From Devosia sp. SD17-2 (GTDB lineage Bacteria > Pseudomonadota > Alphaproteobacteria > Rhizobiales > Devosiaceae), in contig NZ_CP104002.1 of NCBI RefSeq assembly GCF_029201565.1, positions 2,869,001 through 2,933,000 of the forward strand: 64,000 bases of DNA. The letters run 5' to 3'. Positions 9,901-17,192 of this stretch are shown in pieces. Under the pieces are notes generated by a model. The model was not told where the DNA came from, did no database searches, and saw only the letters and a list, made by a program, of their open reading frames with translations. Within the stretch, counting starts at the first letter, position 1. Every line of letters starts with the position of its first letter. The position numbers and the translations under genes were made by a program.

Positions 9901-10122
9901 GATGGTATTCACCGCGTCTTCGATCGGCTCGATGATGTCCTGCTCGACTGCCTCAGGCGAGGCGCCCGGATAGGCAACGACGATAGCAACGACCGGAAGG
10001 TCGATGTCGGGCAGCTGTTCAACCGGAAGTCGGGAATAGGAGAAAATGCCAAACACCATGATTGCCACCATGATCATGGTGGCAAACACGGGATTGTTGA
10101 CGCTGATGCGTGTCAAAAACAT
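6985..10122 (-). CDS. RND multidrug efflux pump, inner-membrane transporter
   Basis: A 1045-residue RND transporter of the HAE1 (AcrB/MexB) family: proton-driven efflux of drugs, detergents or metabolites from the periplasm and inner leaflet. It begins [18 protein letters not shown], has a large periplasmic loop with [19 protein letters not shown], then the TM4 proton-relay pair in [14 protein letters not shown] near residue 400, and the second-half signature [29 protein letters not shown]. Length and duplicated architecture are normal. It is the last gene of a regulator-adaptor-pump operon; the adaptor stop lies 3 bases upstream. No outer-membrane factor gene is nearby, so a shared TolC-like channel encoded elsewhere is likely (inference). 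Confidence 0.95.
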   Translation of the reverse strand: MFLTRISVNNPVFATMIMVAIMVFGIFSYSRLPVEQLPDIDLPVVAIVVAYPGASPEAVEQDIIEPIEDAVNTIAGLDTVQSIAQPGRAMVIMMFDLEANSQQKAQDVRDKIDPIKANFPAAAMDPQVLRFDPSALPVLSLAVSSDTLSARDLTALTEEIIVKRLSNINGVGSATVVGGTPRQLNIQIDPDLLNAYNISPAAVINALKASNKDLAAGAITENSIVRSIQVLGRIEDQQDYYDITVGNQGGQPVTLRDVATIEDGTGETESLAILNGEPALAINILKTQGANTVGVAKEIRQTIDRLLRTELPAGQVNIEVVVDNAKPVEDSFHAVQNMLIEGAVLAVVIVFLFLNSWRSTIITGLTLPISIIGTMVALSFLGFSLNTMTLLALSLAVGILIDDAIVVRENITRHLHMGKSHRQAAFDGTNEIGLAVLATTLSIVAVFLPVAFMDGIMGKFFLQFGVTVSVAVLISLFVAFTLDPMMSSVWYDPASNPNAKRGPIGRLIQQFDRFFEWVTEGYRHLIRWGLKFRKTVLLIALLSMVGALALFPRVGVEFVPATDNGIFTVKVETPSGSSKEYTESKLRQAELIVRQYPEVERTYSTIAGGMSADGANVGTMTVTLVGQAERDISVADFMPKVRRDLQAIPGSKFEVAVASMMGPSTAPVSVTLYGDSFEVLENLADGLMADLRNINGLIDISSSLDEAQPVVGIQINRELADSLGVSLGQIAATLSPLISGEDVSDWVAPNGQVYKVVVRLPESLRNDIEAIGNLPIAQTGTGTQDMITLGQIAEVVESNGPATINRQDLQRGVTITANLEGVELGTVIPQLQEAIARIDFPVGYRSGFGGEAEQIADTMGSVGSALLLAVIFIYLVLASQFGSFLQPLAIMGSLPLALIGVMVGLLVGGSTLNMFSAIGFIMLMGLVVKNAILLVDNANQHVRGGMNLYEALVEAGVTRFRPIIMTTLAMIFGMLPLALSLHEGSGQNAPMAHAVIGGLISSTALTLLVVPVLLTYIDSFSRFIGRFTPKAPHDDEHEVLVEQKA

Positions 10123-10125
10123 ATT

Positions 10126-11322
10126 TTAGTTCCCAACGATTTCGTAGGCGTCGCCAGCCGAAAGCTCGCTTAGCGCACCGGCAATGACCGTCTCGCCAAC
10201 GGCAACACCGGTCACTTCCACGGTGCGGCCACGATCCCACTGGGCGCCAAGCTCAACAGCCTTGCGTTCCAGCGTGCCGTCGTTGAGGGCAAGCACATAC
10301 TGGCCCTCCGCGTCCTCGCGCACGGCAGTGGTCGGAATTGCGATCGCTTCGGTCTTTTCGACAACGGTGACATTGCCCACGGCGAACATGCCGCCGCGCA
10401 GCATGCCATCGACATTGTCGATAGCGATGTACATCGGCACGGTACGGGTCCCGGTGGTCGCGACCGGATTGACGCGCACGACCTCGCCTTCAAAGGTCTG
10501 GCCGTCGACGCCATTGACGGTGACGTCAACCTTCTGGCCGGACTTCACCAAGGCGCTGGAATTGACCGAGGCCGATGCCTGGAATTCCATTTCGTCGAGA
10601 TTGACGACGGTAAAGAGCGGCGTGCCAGCAGAAATGGTCTGGCCTGGCTCGACCGAACGGACCGACACCACGCCCGACAGCGGCGAGCGAACAGTGGCGT
10701 TGGCGAGGGCGATTTCAGCGCCCGAGACACCATTTTCAAGCGCGGCGAGATTGGATTCCAGTGCAGCGGTGGACGAACGCGCCGCTTCAAGATTTGAAGG
10801 GCTGGTCAGGCCCTGACGGGCCAGTTCTTCGGTGCGTTCGAGCTGCTGGCGGCTATTGGCCAGCTGGATACGGGTGGCTTCCGCCGTTGCCCGCTGCTGG
10901 TTGAGCTGGAGCTCGAGCGTCGCACGATCGATCTCAGCGAGGACAGCGCCCTCCTCGACCGTATCACCCGGGCTGACAAGAACCGACAACACGCGCCCGG
11001 ACGCCTGCGAGGCGATGCTCGACAGATGGCCCGGTACCAGCGAGCCCGTGACCTTGACGGTCTGGCGCAGTGTCATCGGTGCGATCTCGGCTGTTTCGCT
11101 TCGCAGGATCTGCTTGACCACGGCGGTCTCCTCGACCGCTGCAACGGGCTCGGGTGCCGGCGGCTGAAGGAACATGAAGGCGCCAGCGCCGATCACCAGC
11201 ACCCCCAGCACAATCCATGGGCCAATCCGACGCTTCGGCTTCAAGCCCTGTGCTACGCGGAGCGCGTTCGCCTTCTCGCGCTTGCTCTGGGCCCATTCGG
11301 GTTTATCGTTGGTGGCGGTCAT
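10126..11322 (-). CDS. RND efflux periplasmic adaptor (membrane fusion protein)
   Basis: A 398-residue HlyD/AcrA-type adaptor linking the inner-membrane pump to an outer-membrane channel. The N-terminus is cytoplasmic and basic (QGLKPKRRIG), followed by one membrane anchor (about residues 33-52) and a proline-rich linker. The lipoyl half-motifs are visible as GRVLSVLVSPGDTVEEGAVLAEID and ATVRSPLSGVVSVRSVEPGQ, enclosing an alpha-helical hairpin of about 90 residues rich in Q, E and A. The C-terminal beta-barrel and membrane-proximal domain follow. The start overlaps the stop of the regulator gene (ATGA, 11319-11322) and the pump gene follows after 3 bases. Confidence 0.93.
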   Translation of the reverse strand: MTATNDKPEWAQSKREKANALRVAQGLKPKRRIGPWIVLGVLVIGAGAFMFLQPPAPEPVAAVEETAVVKQILRSETAEIAPMTLRQTVKVTGSLVPGHLSSIASQASGRVLSVLVSPGDTVEEGAVLAEIDRATLELQLNQQRATAEATRIQLANSRQQLERTEELARQGLTSPSNLEAARSSTAALESNLAALENGVSGAEIALANATVRSPLSGVVSVRSVEPGQTISAGTPLFTVVNLDEMEFQASASVNSSALVKSGQKVDVTVNGVDGQTFEGEVVRVNPVATTGTRTVPMYIAIDNVDGMLRGGMFAVGNVTVVEKTEAIAIPTTAVREDAEGQYVLALNDGTLERKAVELGAQWDRGRTVEVTGVAVGETVIAGALSELSAGDAYEIVGN

Positions 11323-11795
11323 TGCTTTTTATCCTGAAGCGAAGCTTTTCCCTGCAGCAATACCGTCGCCCAATTGCCCAGGAATTGCGAAGAGTCTCGA
11401 TAGAAGGCTGAAAGCTCCGTCACCCGACGCGCCGCACCTTCCGATTCTGATTCAATTTCTATAGCGCAAGCCTCTGTAACGCTTGCGTATTTCTCCAGTC
11501 GCCCTGCCATTTCCTGGAGCATTTGCACATAGCTGGCAGACGACAATTCGTAATAGTCCTGGCGATCACCCGAATGGGTCTTCAGGCGAACCAAGCCGCG
11601 GGCAGCCAATTGCCTTGCATTGGTACTGACACTGGCCCGACTGACGCGCAGCCGTTCGCTAATCTGGTTCAGACTCAGCTCCCGGCCCTCGGCAATCAGC
11701 AGTCCCATAATCCGCCCTGCAATTCGGGGTCCACCGTCCTGCTGCGCGATAAGGCCCATTTCTTCGATAAAGCGATCAATCGCAGCGGTGGTCAC
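11319..11795 (-). CDS. GbsR/MarR-family transcriptional regulator
   Basis: A 158-residue winged-helix regulator. Its opening (DRFIEEMGLIAQQDGGPRIAGRIMGLLI) followed by LSLNQISERLRVSRASVSTNARQLAARGLVRL is the GbsR branch of MarR-like proteins, with helix-turn-helix at about residues 38-60 and a C-terminal helical dimerisation region. It is the first gene of the efflux operon and overlaps the adaptor, so it most likely represses its own operon, with induction by a pump substrate (inference). The start is GTG at 11795; no better ATG is available upstream. Direct and inverted repeats just upstream could be its operator. Confidence 0.85.
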   Translation of the reverse strand: MTTAAIDRFIEEMGLIAQQDGGPRIAGRIMGLLIAEGRELSLNQISERLRVSRASVSTNARQLAARGLVRLKTHSGDRQDYYELSSASYVQMLQEMAGRLEKYASVTEACAIEIESESEGAARRVTELSAFYRDSSQFLGNWATVLLQGKASLQDKKQ

Positions 11796-11811
11796 AACAA
11801 CTCGTCAGATC

Positions 11812-11839
11812 TAGTTCACTTTGTTCAATTTAGACTAAA
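11812..11839. promoter_or_regulatory. Candidate operator of the efflux operon
   Basis: Within 45 bases upstream of the regulator start are a direct repeat GTTCA-N4-GTTCA and the palindrome TTTAG-A-CTAAA (11829-11839). Position and symmetry suit autoregulation by the GbsR/MarR protein. This is inference from layout; there is no family consensus match I can cite. Confidence 0.35.
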
Positions 11840-12110
11840 CGATCTGAATGCGATAGAGATTCGCCATGCGTCACCTGAAAGGCAGGGTTGCACCAGTGGA
11901 AAGAAAGCGTCGGGTTTAAGGCGCAATCACTGATGGAAGGGTTAGCGAGAACCGTCTGATTTTAGGTGGTTTTCCTTCACCCGGGTTAAGGTTGCGGTCA
12001 AGGAATCCATGCGCATCCGGCACTTGGCCGGGTTGCACACTCTGGTGAAAATCCCTGTTTTGGGTTGTGCAGCGGACAAAATTGGGTCAGTTTCCGGGCA
12101 TCAGGGGGTA

Positions 12111-12842
12111 GTGACGCTGGATTCCAAACTGACACCGCCGACCATCGTACTTTTCGATCTCGATGGAACGCTGGTACATCACGTCAATCCGCGGGTACTG
12201 CAAGCACTCGAGTTCCTGGACGATTGTTCGCACAGGGCCGGCCGCTTGGTTGCTCGGTTTCGTCTGGCTCGCCGTCATCGCACGGCCGAGGCCAAGGCGC
12301 CTAAATTGCTGGTTCACCGGGCGATCCATCGTGTTCGTCGCAAGTCGGTGGAACAGATGCTGCAGCCGTGCGCCGCGCTTCGCGCTACCCTCGAACAGCT
12401 TCAAAGCAATGGTGTGGTGCTCGGCCTCGTGAGCAACGGCCTTGGCCGTGGCTATGGCCACGACGTGCTCGAAGCCTTCGATCTCAAGAAGTATTTTACC
12501 GCCAGCGTGTTCCGCGAAGACGTCATCCGCGGCAAGCCCTGGCCGGATCCGCTGGTCACTGCCCTCAAGGGCATCGGACGGGATGTGCGTCGCCGTGACG
12601 TCATCTGGTATGTCGGCGACCAGCGCAAGGACATTACCGCGGCTCTCGCGGCATCAGAGGTTATTGGCCACCAGATCGTGCCCGTAGCGCTTGGCGCGCG
12701 CGCGGCTATGGCGGCGGTCGAGATCTGCGCGGACAAGGCCCACATCATGTGGTCGGCTACCGAATTTTGCCGCTCCGTGGATGCTGTGTTCGGCGGTGAG
12801 GACGCCCCTGCCCTCGAGACGCTCCCGCTCGCGCCCGTCTGA
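12111..12842 (+). CDS. HAD-family hydrolase (phosphatase)
   Basis: A HAD superfamily hydrolase of 243 aa, probably a soluble phosphatase. All four HAD motifs are present: FDLDGTL (residues 15-21), VSNGL as motif II, GKPWPDP supplying the motif III lysine, and YVGDQRKDI as motif IV. The cap inserted after motif I is short and rich in Arg and His (LVARFRLARRHR). The GTG at 12111 was chosen because AGGGGG precedes it at ideal distance and translation from there begins 14 residues before motif I; an in-frame ATG at 12009 gives an unlikely extension. The gene stands alone between two minus-strand genes. The substrate cannot be inferred. Confidence 0.8.
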   Translation: MTLDSKLTPPTIVLFDLDGTLVHHVNPRVLQALEFLDDCSHRAGRLVARFRLARRHRTAEAKAPKLLVHRAIHRVRRKSVEQMLQPCAALRATLEQLQSNGVVLGLVSNGLGRGYGHDVLEAFDLKKYFTASVFREDVIRGKPWPDPLVTALKGIGRDVRRRDVIWYVGDQRKDITAALAASEVIGHQIVPVALGARAAMAAVEICADKAHIMWSATEFCRSVDAVFGGEDAPALETLPLAPV

Positions 12843-12866
12843 CGAGTTAGCCGTCAGGCCGTTTTT

Positions 12867-13340
12867 TTAGAAATCAAAACCCATCTGGCTGATGCTGGGC
12901 GTCGGCGCCGGTAGAACAGCATTGTCTTCGACAGAGGCTGCGGGCGGCTCTGCTGCCTTCGGAGCGGTAATCTTGGCTGTCTTCGGGGCCGCTTTTTTGG
13001 CGGATTTCAGCTTGGGCTTTTCAACGATGACTTCGGGCGCGGCATCCGCGACGGCAGCCTCTCGGGGGGCTGCCATCAGCTCGATCCAGGCGCGGGCGCG
13101 TTCCAGCTTTGCGGGCTTGAAGGCATAAAGATTCTCGCGACCCTTCTTCACCTCGGCCACAAGACCTGCGGTCTTGAGCACGCGCAGATGGCGAGAAATG
13201 GCGGGGCGGCTGATGGAGAAAGCATCGGCAAGCTTGTGCACCGGAATTGGGCCGGTCTGCAGGATTGTCAGGATCTTGCAGCGGGTTGCGTCGGCGAGGG
13301 CCGAGTAGATCTGAACCGGTGGCTTTGTCGACTTGCTCAT
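12867..13340 (-). CDS. ArsR-type regulator with Lys/Ala/Pro-rich tail
   Basis: A 157-residue protein. Residues about 10-80 form an ArsR-like winged helix (YSALADATRCKILTILQTG, then ISRPAISRHLRVLKTAGLVAE). No metal-binding Cys pair is seen in the recognition helix, so metal sensing is unlikely. After the domain comes an unusual tail of roughly 75 residues rich in Lys, Ala and Pro (KSAKKAAPKTAKITAPK), like histone H1-type tails, ending in SISQMGFDF. ATG at 13340 (MSKSTKPPVQ) was preferred to an upstream in-frame start because homology begins there and an inverted repeat lies in the extra stretch. Transcribed divergently from the hemolysin III gene. Confidence 0.8.
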   Translation of the reverse strand: MSKSTKPPVQIYSALADATRCKILTILQTGPIPVHKLADAFSISRPAISRHLRVLKTAGLVAEVKKGRENLYAFKPAKLERARAWIELMAAPREAAVADAAPEVIVEKPKLKSAKKAAPKTAKITAPKAAEPPAASVEDNAVLPAPTPSISQMGFDF

Positions 13341-13353
13341 GCTCGCTGCGTAC

Positions 13354-13369
13354 GTAACGACAGCGTTAC
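13354..13369. promoter_or_regulatory. Inverted repeat GTAACG-N4-CGTTAC
   Basis: A perfect 6-bp inverted repeat with a 4-base spacer lies 14 bases upstream of the ArsR-type gene start and inside the divergent promoter region shared with 13503-14195. Likely its own operator by position. Confidence 0.45.
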
Positions 13370-13502
13370 CCGTCAAGCGAGCACACAACTTGTTCACCAG
13401 ATAAGTTGGATCGCCATTCACGATGGCACACAATAGCCGCAACTGATCAATAGTCTGGTCATTATCCGTAGCCCAAGCTGGGTTTAACCAAGGGAGACGG
13501 AG

Positions 13503-14195
13503 ATGACGCGCAGAAGCGCTGGCGCCGTGACATATTCATGGTGGAGCCGAGAACAGCGGCCCTATTCGACTTCAGAGATGATCGCCGACGCGGCGGTCCA
13601 TATTTTCGGCCTGGTCATCGCCATTGCGGCGGGCTCGTCGCTGCTGGCCCTCGCCCTGCTGCACACCGCACCCGAGGCCTTCCCTGCGCTGCTCGTCTAT
13701 GTCGCGACGCTGATCCTCGTACTCGGCGTGTCGCTGGCCTATAATCTGTGGCCGGTATCTCCGGTTAAAAAGCATCTGGCGCGCCTCGATCAGGCGGCAA
13801 TTTTCCTTTTCATTGCAGGGTCCTATACGCCGTTCCTCGCCGTCATCGGCGGCACGCCGATGGGCGCCATCATGACGAGCTTTGTCTGGGGCGCCTCATT
13901 GGTCGGGGTGGCGCTCAAACTCATCGTCCCGGAGAAATTCGGGCGCATGGCGATCGCGCTTTATCTGGCCATTGGCTGGAGCGGTATTCTGGTGTTCCAG
14001 TCGCTGGCGCAGACACTGCCGGATTCCACGCTCTGGCTGCTGCTGGCCGGCGGGGTGACCTATTCGGCCGGGATCATTTTCCACCTCTGGGAAAAGCTCA
14101 AATTCCAGAATGCCTTATGGCATGTGTTTGTGGTGGCGGGTGCGAGCCTGCACCTCCTGGCGGTGCTCGACTGCATGGTGTTTGCGCGGCTCTAG
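13503..14195 (+). CDS. Hemolysin III family (PAQR-like) membrane protein
   Basis: A 230-residue integral membrane protein with seven hydrophobic segments. It matches the hemolysin III/YqfA branch of the PAQR superfamily: YSTSEMIADAAVHIFGLV with its conserved His near the start, then ARLDQAAIFLFIAGSYTPF, and the C-terminal HLWEKLKFQNALWHVFVVAG with clustered His residues that in PAQR proteins bind zinc. The biochemical role in bacteria is not settled; membrane lipid homeostasis or hydrolase activity has been suggested for the superfamily. ATG at 13503 follows GGGAGACGGAG. Its 3' end overlaps the convergent DUF192 gene by four bases. Confidence 0.88.
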   Translation: MTRRSAGAVTYSWWSREQRPYSTSEMIADAAVHIFGLVIAIAAGSSLLALALLHTAPEAFPALLVYVATLILVLGVSLAYNLWPVSPVKKHLARLDQAAIFLFIAGSYTPFLAVIGGTPMGAIMTSFVWGASLVGVALKLIVPEKFGRMAIALYLAIGWSGILVFQSLAQTLPDSTLWLLLAGGVTYSAGIIFHLWEKLKFQNALWHVFVVAGASLHLLAVLDCMVFARL

Positions 14196-14659
14196 TTGGC
14201 GGCCTTGATCCGCGCATGCTCGACGGTGTCGCCGGGCTCGATACCCAGTTCCGTGCTGCGACCGCCTGGGATCTCCAGCACGAACTGCACCGGCACCTGC
14301 GAGGGGATGGACGTCGGATCATGCGGGATGGCGTTCACATGGATGGTGCGGATCACACCGTCGGAGCTAATGAACAGCATATCCAGCGGGACAAAGGTGT
14401 TCCGCATCCAGAACGAGACCGGACGTTCCTCCTGGAAATCGAACAGCATGCCAGCGTCATCGGCCAGTTCCTGACGATACATCAGGCCCTGCGCCCGGCT
14501 CTCCGGCGTGTCCACCAGCTCGACGGTGAAGACATGGCTTTCGCCGTCGCTCTGGATAACCAGGCGGCTGTCATCGCTGCAGGCAGCCAACGGCAGGCTG
14601 ACAGCAAGGACCGCAGCAGCAGCCAGCGCGTTTCGCATCGATGACGCCAAGCTTAGCAT
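14192..14659 (-). CDS. DUF192 lipoprotein
   Basis: The 155-residue product has a signal peptide ending in a lipobox (LAAC, Cys about residue 27), then a complete DUF192 domain: VELVDTPESRAQGLMYR, DAGMLFDFQEERPVSFWMRNTFVPLDMLFI and PVQFVLEIPGGRSTELGI. DUF192 proteins are small secreted or lipid-anchored beta proteins of unknown biochemical role. It lies 21 bases after the double cold-shock gene on the same strand, an arrangement I recall from other Hyphomicrobiales, so the two are probably cotranscribed. Confidence 0.9.
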   Translation of the reverse strand: MLSLASSMRNALAAAAVLAVSLPLAACSDDSRLVIQSDGESHVFTVELVDTPESRAQGLMYRQELADDAGMLFDFQEERPVSFWMRNTFVPLDMLFISSDGVIRTIHVNAIPHDPTSIPSQVPVQFVLEIPGGRSTELGIEPGDTVEHARIKAAN

Positions 14660-14680
14660 AATGATACCTTTTGGACGGGC

Positions 14681-15325
14681 CTAGTGAGACGACGGAGCGT
14701 CGCCCCAACCATCGGGTCGGATTTCGGCGACCATAAGGCCCTTGGGTCCGTTTCCGTAGCGCACGAGCACGTATTGACCCGGCCGCAATTCGGTGATGCC
14801 GAAGCGGCGCAATGTCTCCATATGCACGAAGATATCGGGCGTCCCCTCCCCTGCGGAGAGAAACCCAAAACCGCGGATGCGGTTAAACCATTTCACCTCG
14901 AGGCGAACCATGGACGAGGACGGCTCGACCACGACATGGGTGCGCGGCGCCGGCATCTGCGCGGGATGGCGCGCAGTGCTCTCATCCATGGAGACGATCC
15001 GGAACGCCTGCAGGCCGCCCGGACGATTGAGCGCCTCGACAACGATGCGGGCGCCTTCATAAGCTGTCTGGTAGCCGTCGCGGCGCAGGCAGGTCACGTG
15101 CAGCAGCACATCAGCCATGCCATTGTCCGGAACGATGAACCCAAAACCCTTGCCGGCATCGAACCATTTGATCGCACCGGCGATTTCGATGACATCCAGC
15201 GTTGGCTGCGCAGCCGAGGCGGCATGATCTTCGCGTCCGTCCACACCACTTGTCGTGTGTGGATTCGCGCCGTCTCCGCTGTCGTCGATGCCCTTAACCC
15301 CCATGCCCCAACGCCTTTTTCTCAT
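14681..15325 (-). CDS. Double cold-shock-domain protein
   Basis: A nucleic-acid-binding protein with two cold-shock domains. The first, after an acidic linker of about 50 residues, reads AGAIKWFDAGKGFGFIVPD; the second reads RLEVKWFNRIRGFGFLSAG with IFVHMETLRRFGI. The second domain holds both RNP1-like (GFGFL) and RNP2-like (IFVHM) aromatic patches; the first has VLLHVTCLRRDG. Such duplicated proteins are typical of alphaproteobacteria and probably act as RNA chaperones. The first ATG in the frame is 15325; ATG at 15304, preceded by AAAAAGGCG, is an equally good start and would remove seven basic residues. Confidence 0.85.
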   Translation of the reverse strand: MRKRRWGMGVKGIDDSGDGANPHTTSGVDGREDHAASAAQPTLDVIEIAGAIKWFDAGKGFGFIVPDNGMADVLLHVTCLRRDGYQTAYEGARIVVEALNRPGGLQAFRIVSMDESTARHPAQMPAPRTHVVVEPSSSMVRLEVKWFNRIRGFGFLSAGEGTPDIFVHMETLRRFGITELRPGQYVLVRYGNGPKGLMVAEIRPDGWGDAPSSH

Positions 15326-15490
15326 CCTCGCCCCAGCGAGGTACTCCGACAATACTGCGCCAGTCTGTCCGATTCAGGGGGAAAAGTTAAGAAGGTGTTG
15401 CGAAATAGTTGACGGACTGTCCCAGGCCGCGGTTGCCGGGCCAGACCCGGCTTGTTACCCAAGCGGTCGAAAACCTTCAGGGAGACCGAA

Positions 15491-15907
15491 ATGCAATATC
15501 TTCACACCATGGTCCGCGTGACCAATGTCGAGGACAGCCTGCGCTTTTATTGCGAAGGGCTGGGCCTTGAAGAAGTGCGGCGCACCGAGAATGAAAAGGG
15601 CCGGTTCACCCTCATCTTCCTCAGCGCGCCCGGCGACGCCGGCGGCCAGGTCGAGCTGACCTATAACTGGGATCCGGAGGAATATACCGGCGGCCGCAAT
15701 TTCGGCCACCTGGCCTATCGGGTTAAGGACATCTATGCCCTGTGCCAGCATCTGATGGACATGGGCGTCACCATCAACCGCCCGCCCCGCGATGGCCACA
15801 TGGCCTTCGTAAAGTCCCCGGACGGCATTTCCGTCGAGCTGATCCAGGACGGCACGCTGCCGCCGCAGGAGCCATGGGCTTCGATGCCGAACACCGGCAG
15901 CTGGTAA
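15491..15907 (+). CDS. gloA: Lactoylglutathione lyase (glyoxalase I)
   Basis: Glyoxalase I converts the hemithioacetal of methylglyoxal and glutathione to S-lactoylglutathione. The 138-residue protein carries the metal ligands expected of the bacterial GloA type: His5 (MQYLHTM), Glu55 (QVELTYNW), His73 (FGHLAY) and the late Glu in ISVELIQ. The short loops indicate the Ni-dependent bacterial form rather than the longer eukaryotic type. ATG at 15491 follows AGGGAGACC and puts His at position 5 as in E. coli; the frame is open further upstream but without homology. It is a single-gene unit with an inverted repeat immediately downstream. Confidence 0.93.
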   Translation: MQYLHTMVRVTNVEDSLRFYCEGLGLEEVRRTENEKGRFTLIFLSAPGDAGGQVELTYNWDPEEYTGGRNFGHLAYRVKDIYALCQHLMDMGVTINRPPRDGHMAFVKSPDGISVELIQDGTLPPQEPWASMPNTGSW

Positions 15908-15918
15908 GATCGACTTAA

Positions 15919-15960
15919 GGTTTCGCTAACCTTTTGCCTTAGCGGGGGGTTAGCGAAACC
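15919..15960. repeat. 13-bp perfect inverted repeat GGTTTCGCTAACC
   Basis: Arms at 15919-15931 and 15948-15960 are exact reverse complements with a 16-base spacer. It follows the gloA stop by 11 bases and precedes the peptidase gene by about 80. It lacks a T-run, so it could be an imperfect terminator or a binding site. The right arm plus its flank resembles a sequence at 11938-11966. Confidence 0.5.
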
Positions 15961-16038
15961 GCTCTAATTTTAGCGACTGAACTGTTCGGCCCATTGCCTG
16001 TTGCCCGCCGGCAACATCAGCCAATCGGGAAAGTCGCC

Positions 16039-16515
16039 ATGCCCCGCCTCGCCTATAAAATCTTCGCCCTTTTCGGGATGCTTGTTGCGCTCAGTGCCTG
16101 CGTGCCCATGGCCATGTTCGCCAATGGGAGCGGCTCCGGCTACAACGGCCTGAGATCCGACTGGGGCACCTATGTTGCCTCCAAATCGGTCAATGCGTTC
16201 TGCATCACGCCCAAGCTGCGCTTCCTGATCTGGGAGTTCGAGGGCCATTTCGGCAAGAAGGTGGTGATGCACTCCGGCTATCGGGACAACCACAACAATT
16301 CCGCCGCCGGCGGCGCGGACAATTCCTACCACAAGAAATGCATGGCCGCGGACATCTCCATCCCTGGCGTCGACAAGGCCCGCATGATCCAGTTTGCCAT
16401 GCGTACACAGGGCGTTGGCGGGCTCGGATGCTACCCGGGCCGGGCCTTCATCCACGTCGACGTGCGCGACCGGCCGCGCGGTTACAACCGCCCCGTAACC
16501 TTCTCAGGCTGTTGA
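16039..16515 (+). CDS. YcbK-like M15-type peptidase lipoprotein
   Basis: A 158-residue envelope protein. A signal peptide ends in a lipobox-like LSAC (Cys about 22). The catalytic part shows SGYRDNHNNSAAGGADNSYH followed by KKCMAADI and, near the C-terminus, FIHVDVRD. These correspond to the zinc ligands (H, D, H) and the conserved SGYR of the M15A/DUF882 (YcbK-like) peptidases, thought to cleave peptide cross-links in peptidoglycan. ATG at 16039 gives a proper signal peptide; an upstream in-frame start adds a charged stretch with no homology. It is transcribed alone, upstream of the tRNA-Glu cluster. Confidence 0.85.
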   Translation: MPRLAYKIFALFGMLVALSACVPMAMFANGSGSGYNGLRSDWGTYVASKSVNAFCITPKLRFLIWEFEGHFGKKVVMHSGYRDNHNNSAAGGADNSYHKKCMAADISIPGVDKARMIQFAMRTQGVGGLGCYPGRAFIHVDVRDRPRGYNRPVTFSGC

Positions 16516-16607
16516 TAACTCGGTCTTTTTTGAAAAAAGCTGAAATTCGTTTCGGAGGGGGTTGCCACGGCGAAAAGCTCCCTCTATACGACACCCAGCG
16601 TTGAGAC

Positions 16608-16682
16608 GCGCCCTTCGTCTATCGGTTAGGACGGCACCCTTTCACGGTGCAGAGAGGGGTTCGATTCCCCTAGGGCGTACCA
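16608..16682 (+). tRNA. tRNA-Glu (anticodon TTC), copy 1
   Basis: A 75-base cloverleaf with encoded CCA. Acceptor GCGCCCT pairs with AGGGCGT (first pair G-U), D-arm GTCT/GGAC, anticodon stem GCACC/GGTGC around loop CTTTCAC (TTC), and T-arm AGGGG/CCCCT with TTCGATT. Identical to the copy at 16830-16904. Confidence 0.97.
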
Positions 16683-16737
16683 CGCTTCCCCCGTTTTACG
16701 GGACTGTGCTTAGACACCACAGTGACTTTTTAGACTT

Positions 16738-16812
16738 GCGCCCATCGTCTAGCGGTCAGGACACCGCCCTCTCACGGCGGGAACAGGGGTTCGATTCCCC
16801 TTGGGCGTACCA
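16738..16812 (+). tRNA. tRNA-Glu (anticodon CTC)
   Basis: A 75-base cloverleaf with encoded CCA. Acceptor GCGCCCA/TGGGCGT, anticodon stem CCGCC/GGCGG around CTCTCAC (CTC), T-arm AGGGG/CCCCT. It sits between the two identical TTC copies. It covers GAG codons, which are frequent in this GC-rich genome. Confidence 0.97.
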
Positions 16813-16829
16813 AATTTATGCGTAGTTAC

Positions 16830-16904
16830 GCGCCCTTCGTCTATCGGTTAGGACGGCACCCTTTCACGGTGCAGAGAGGGGTTCGATTCCCCTAGGGCGT
16901 ACCA
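16830..16904 (+). tRNA. tRNA-Glu (anticodon TTC), copy 2
   Basis: Identical over its whole length to copy 1 at 16608-16682; identity extends a few bases on both sides (16606-16691 versus 16828-16913), so it arose by recent duplication or conversion. CCA is encoded. It starts 18 bases after the CTC gene, indicating a common transcript. Confidence 0.97.
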
Positions 16905-16938
16905 CGCTTCCCCATTTCGCGGAAAATGTGATCAGACA

Positions 16939-16952
16939 CCACCAGTTGGTGG
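16939..16952 (+). terminator. Hairpin ending the tRNA-Glu cluster
   Basis: CCACCA-GT-TGGTGG is a perfect 6-bp hairpin 35 bases past the last tRNA, followed by a weak T-containing stretch. The remainder up to 17192 (about 240 bases) shows no recognisable gene or integrase remnant. Confidence 0.4.
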
Positions 16953-17192
16953 ACTTTGGCATGCGCGCCATACCGGCATTGTCAGAGACTTAGCCTCGCC
17001 CCTTCCCCCGGCGAAGCGAAAGACACTCACCACCGATCCGGTTGTCCAGGGCATTACTCCAAGTCCCGATCAGGTTCTGATAACCAGTTTCCAGCAAGCG
17101 CCCGCCTCCCGCGCGTTATTCCTTGCAAAACACCCACAATCGCTGAAGACTATAGGCCAGTCCTATCCGTGGGAACTATTTGGGGGCAAATA

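Noticed and set aside
12009..12110. Longer HAD protein from ATG 12009
   Set aside because: The extra 34 residues lack homology and the GTG at 12111 has a much better ribosome binding site.
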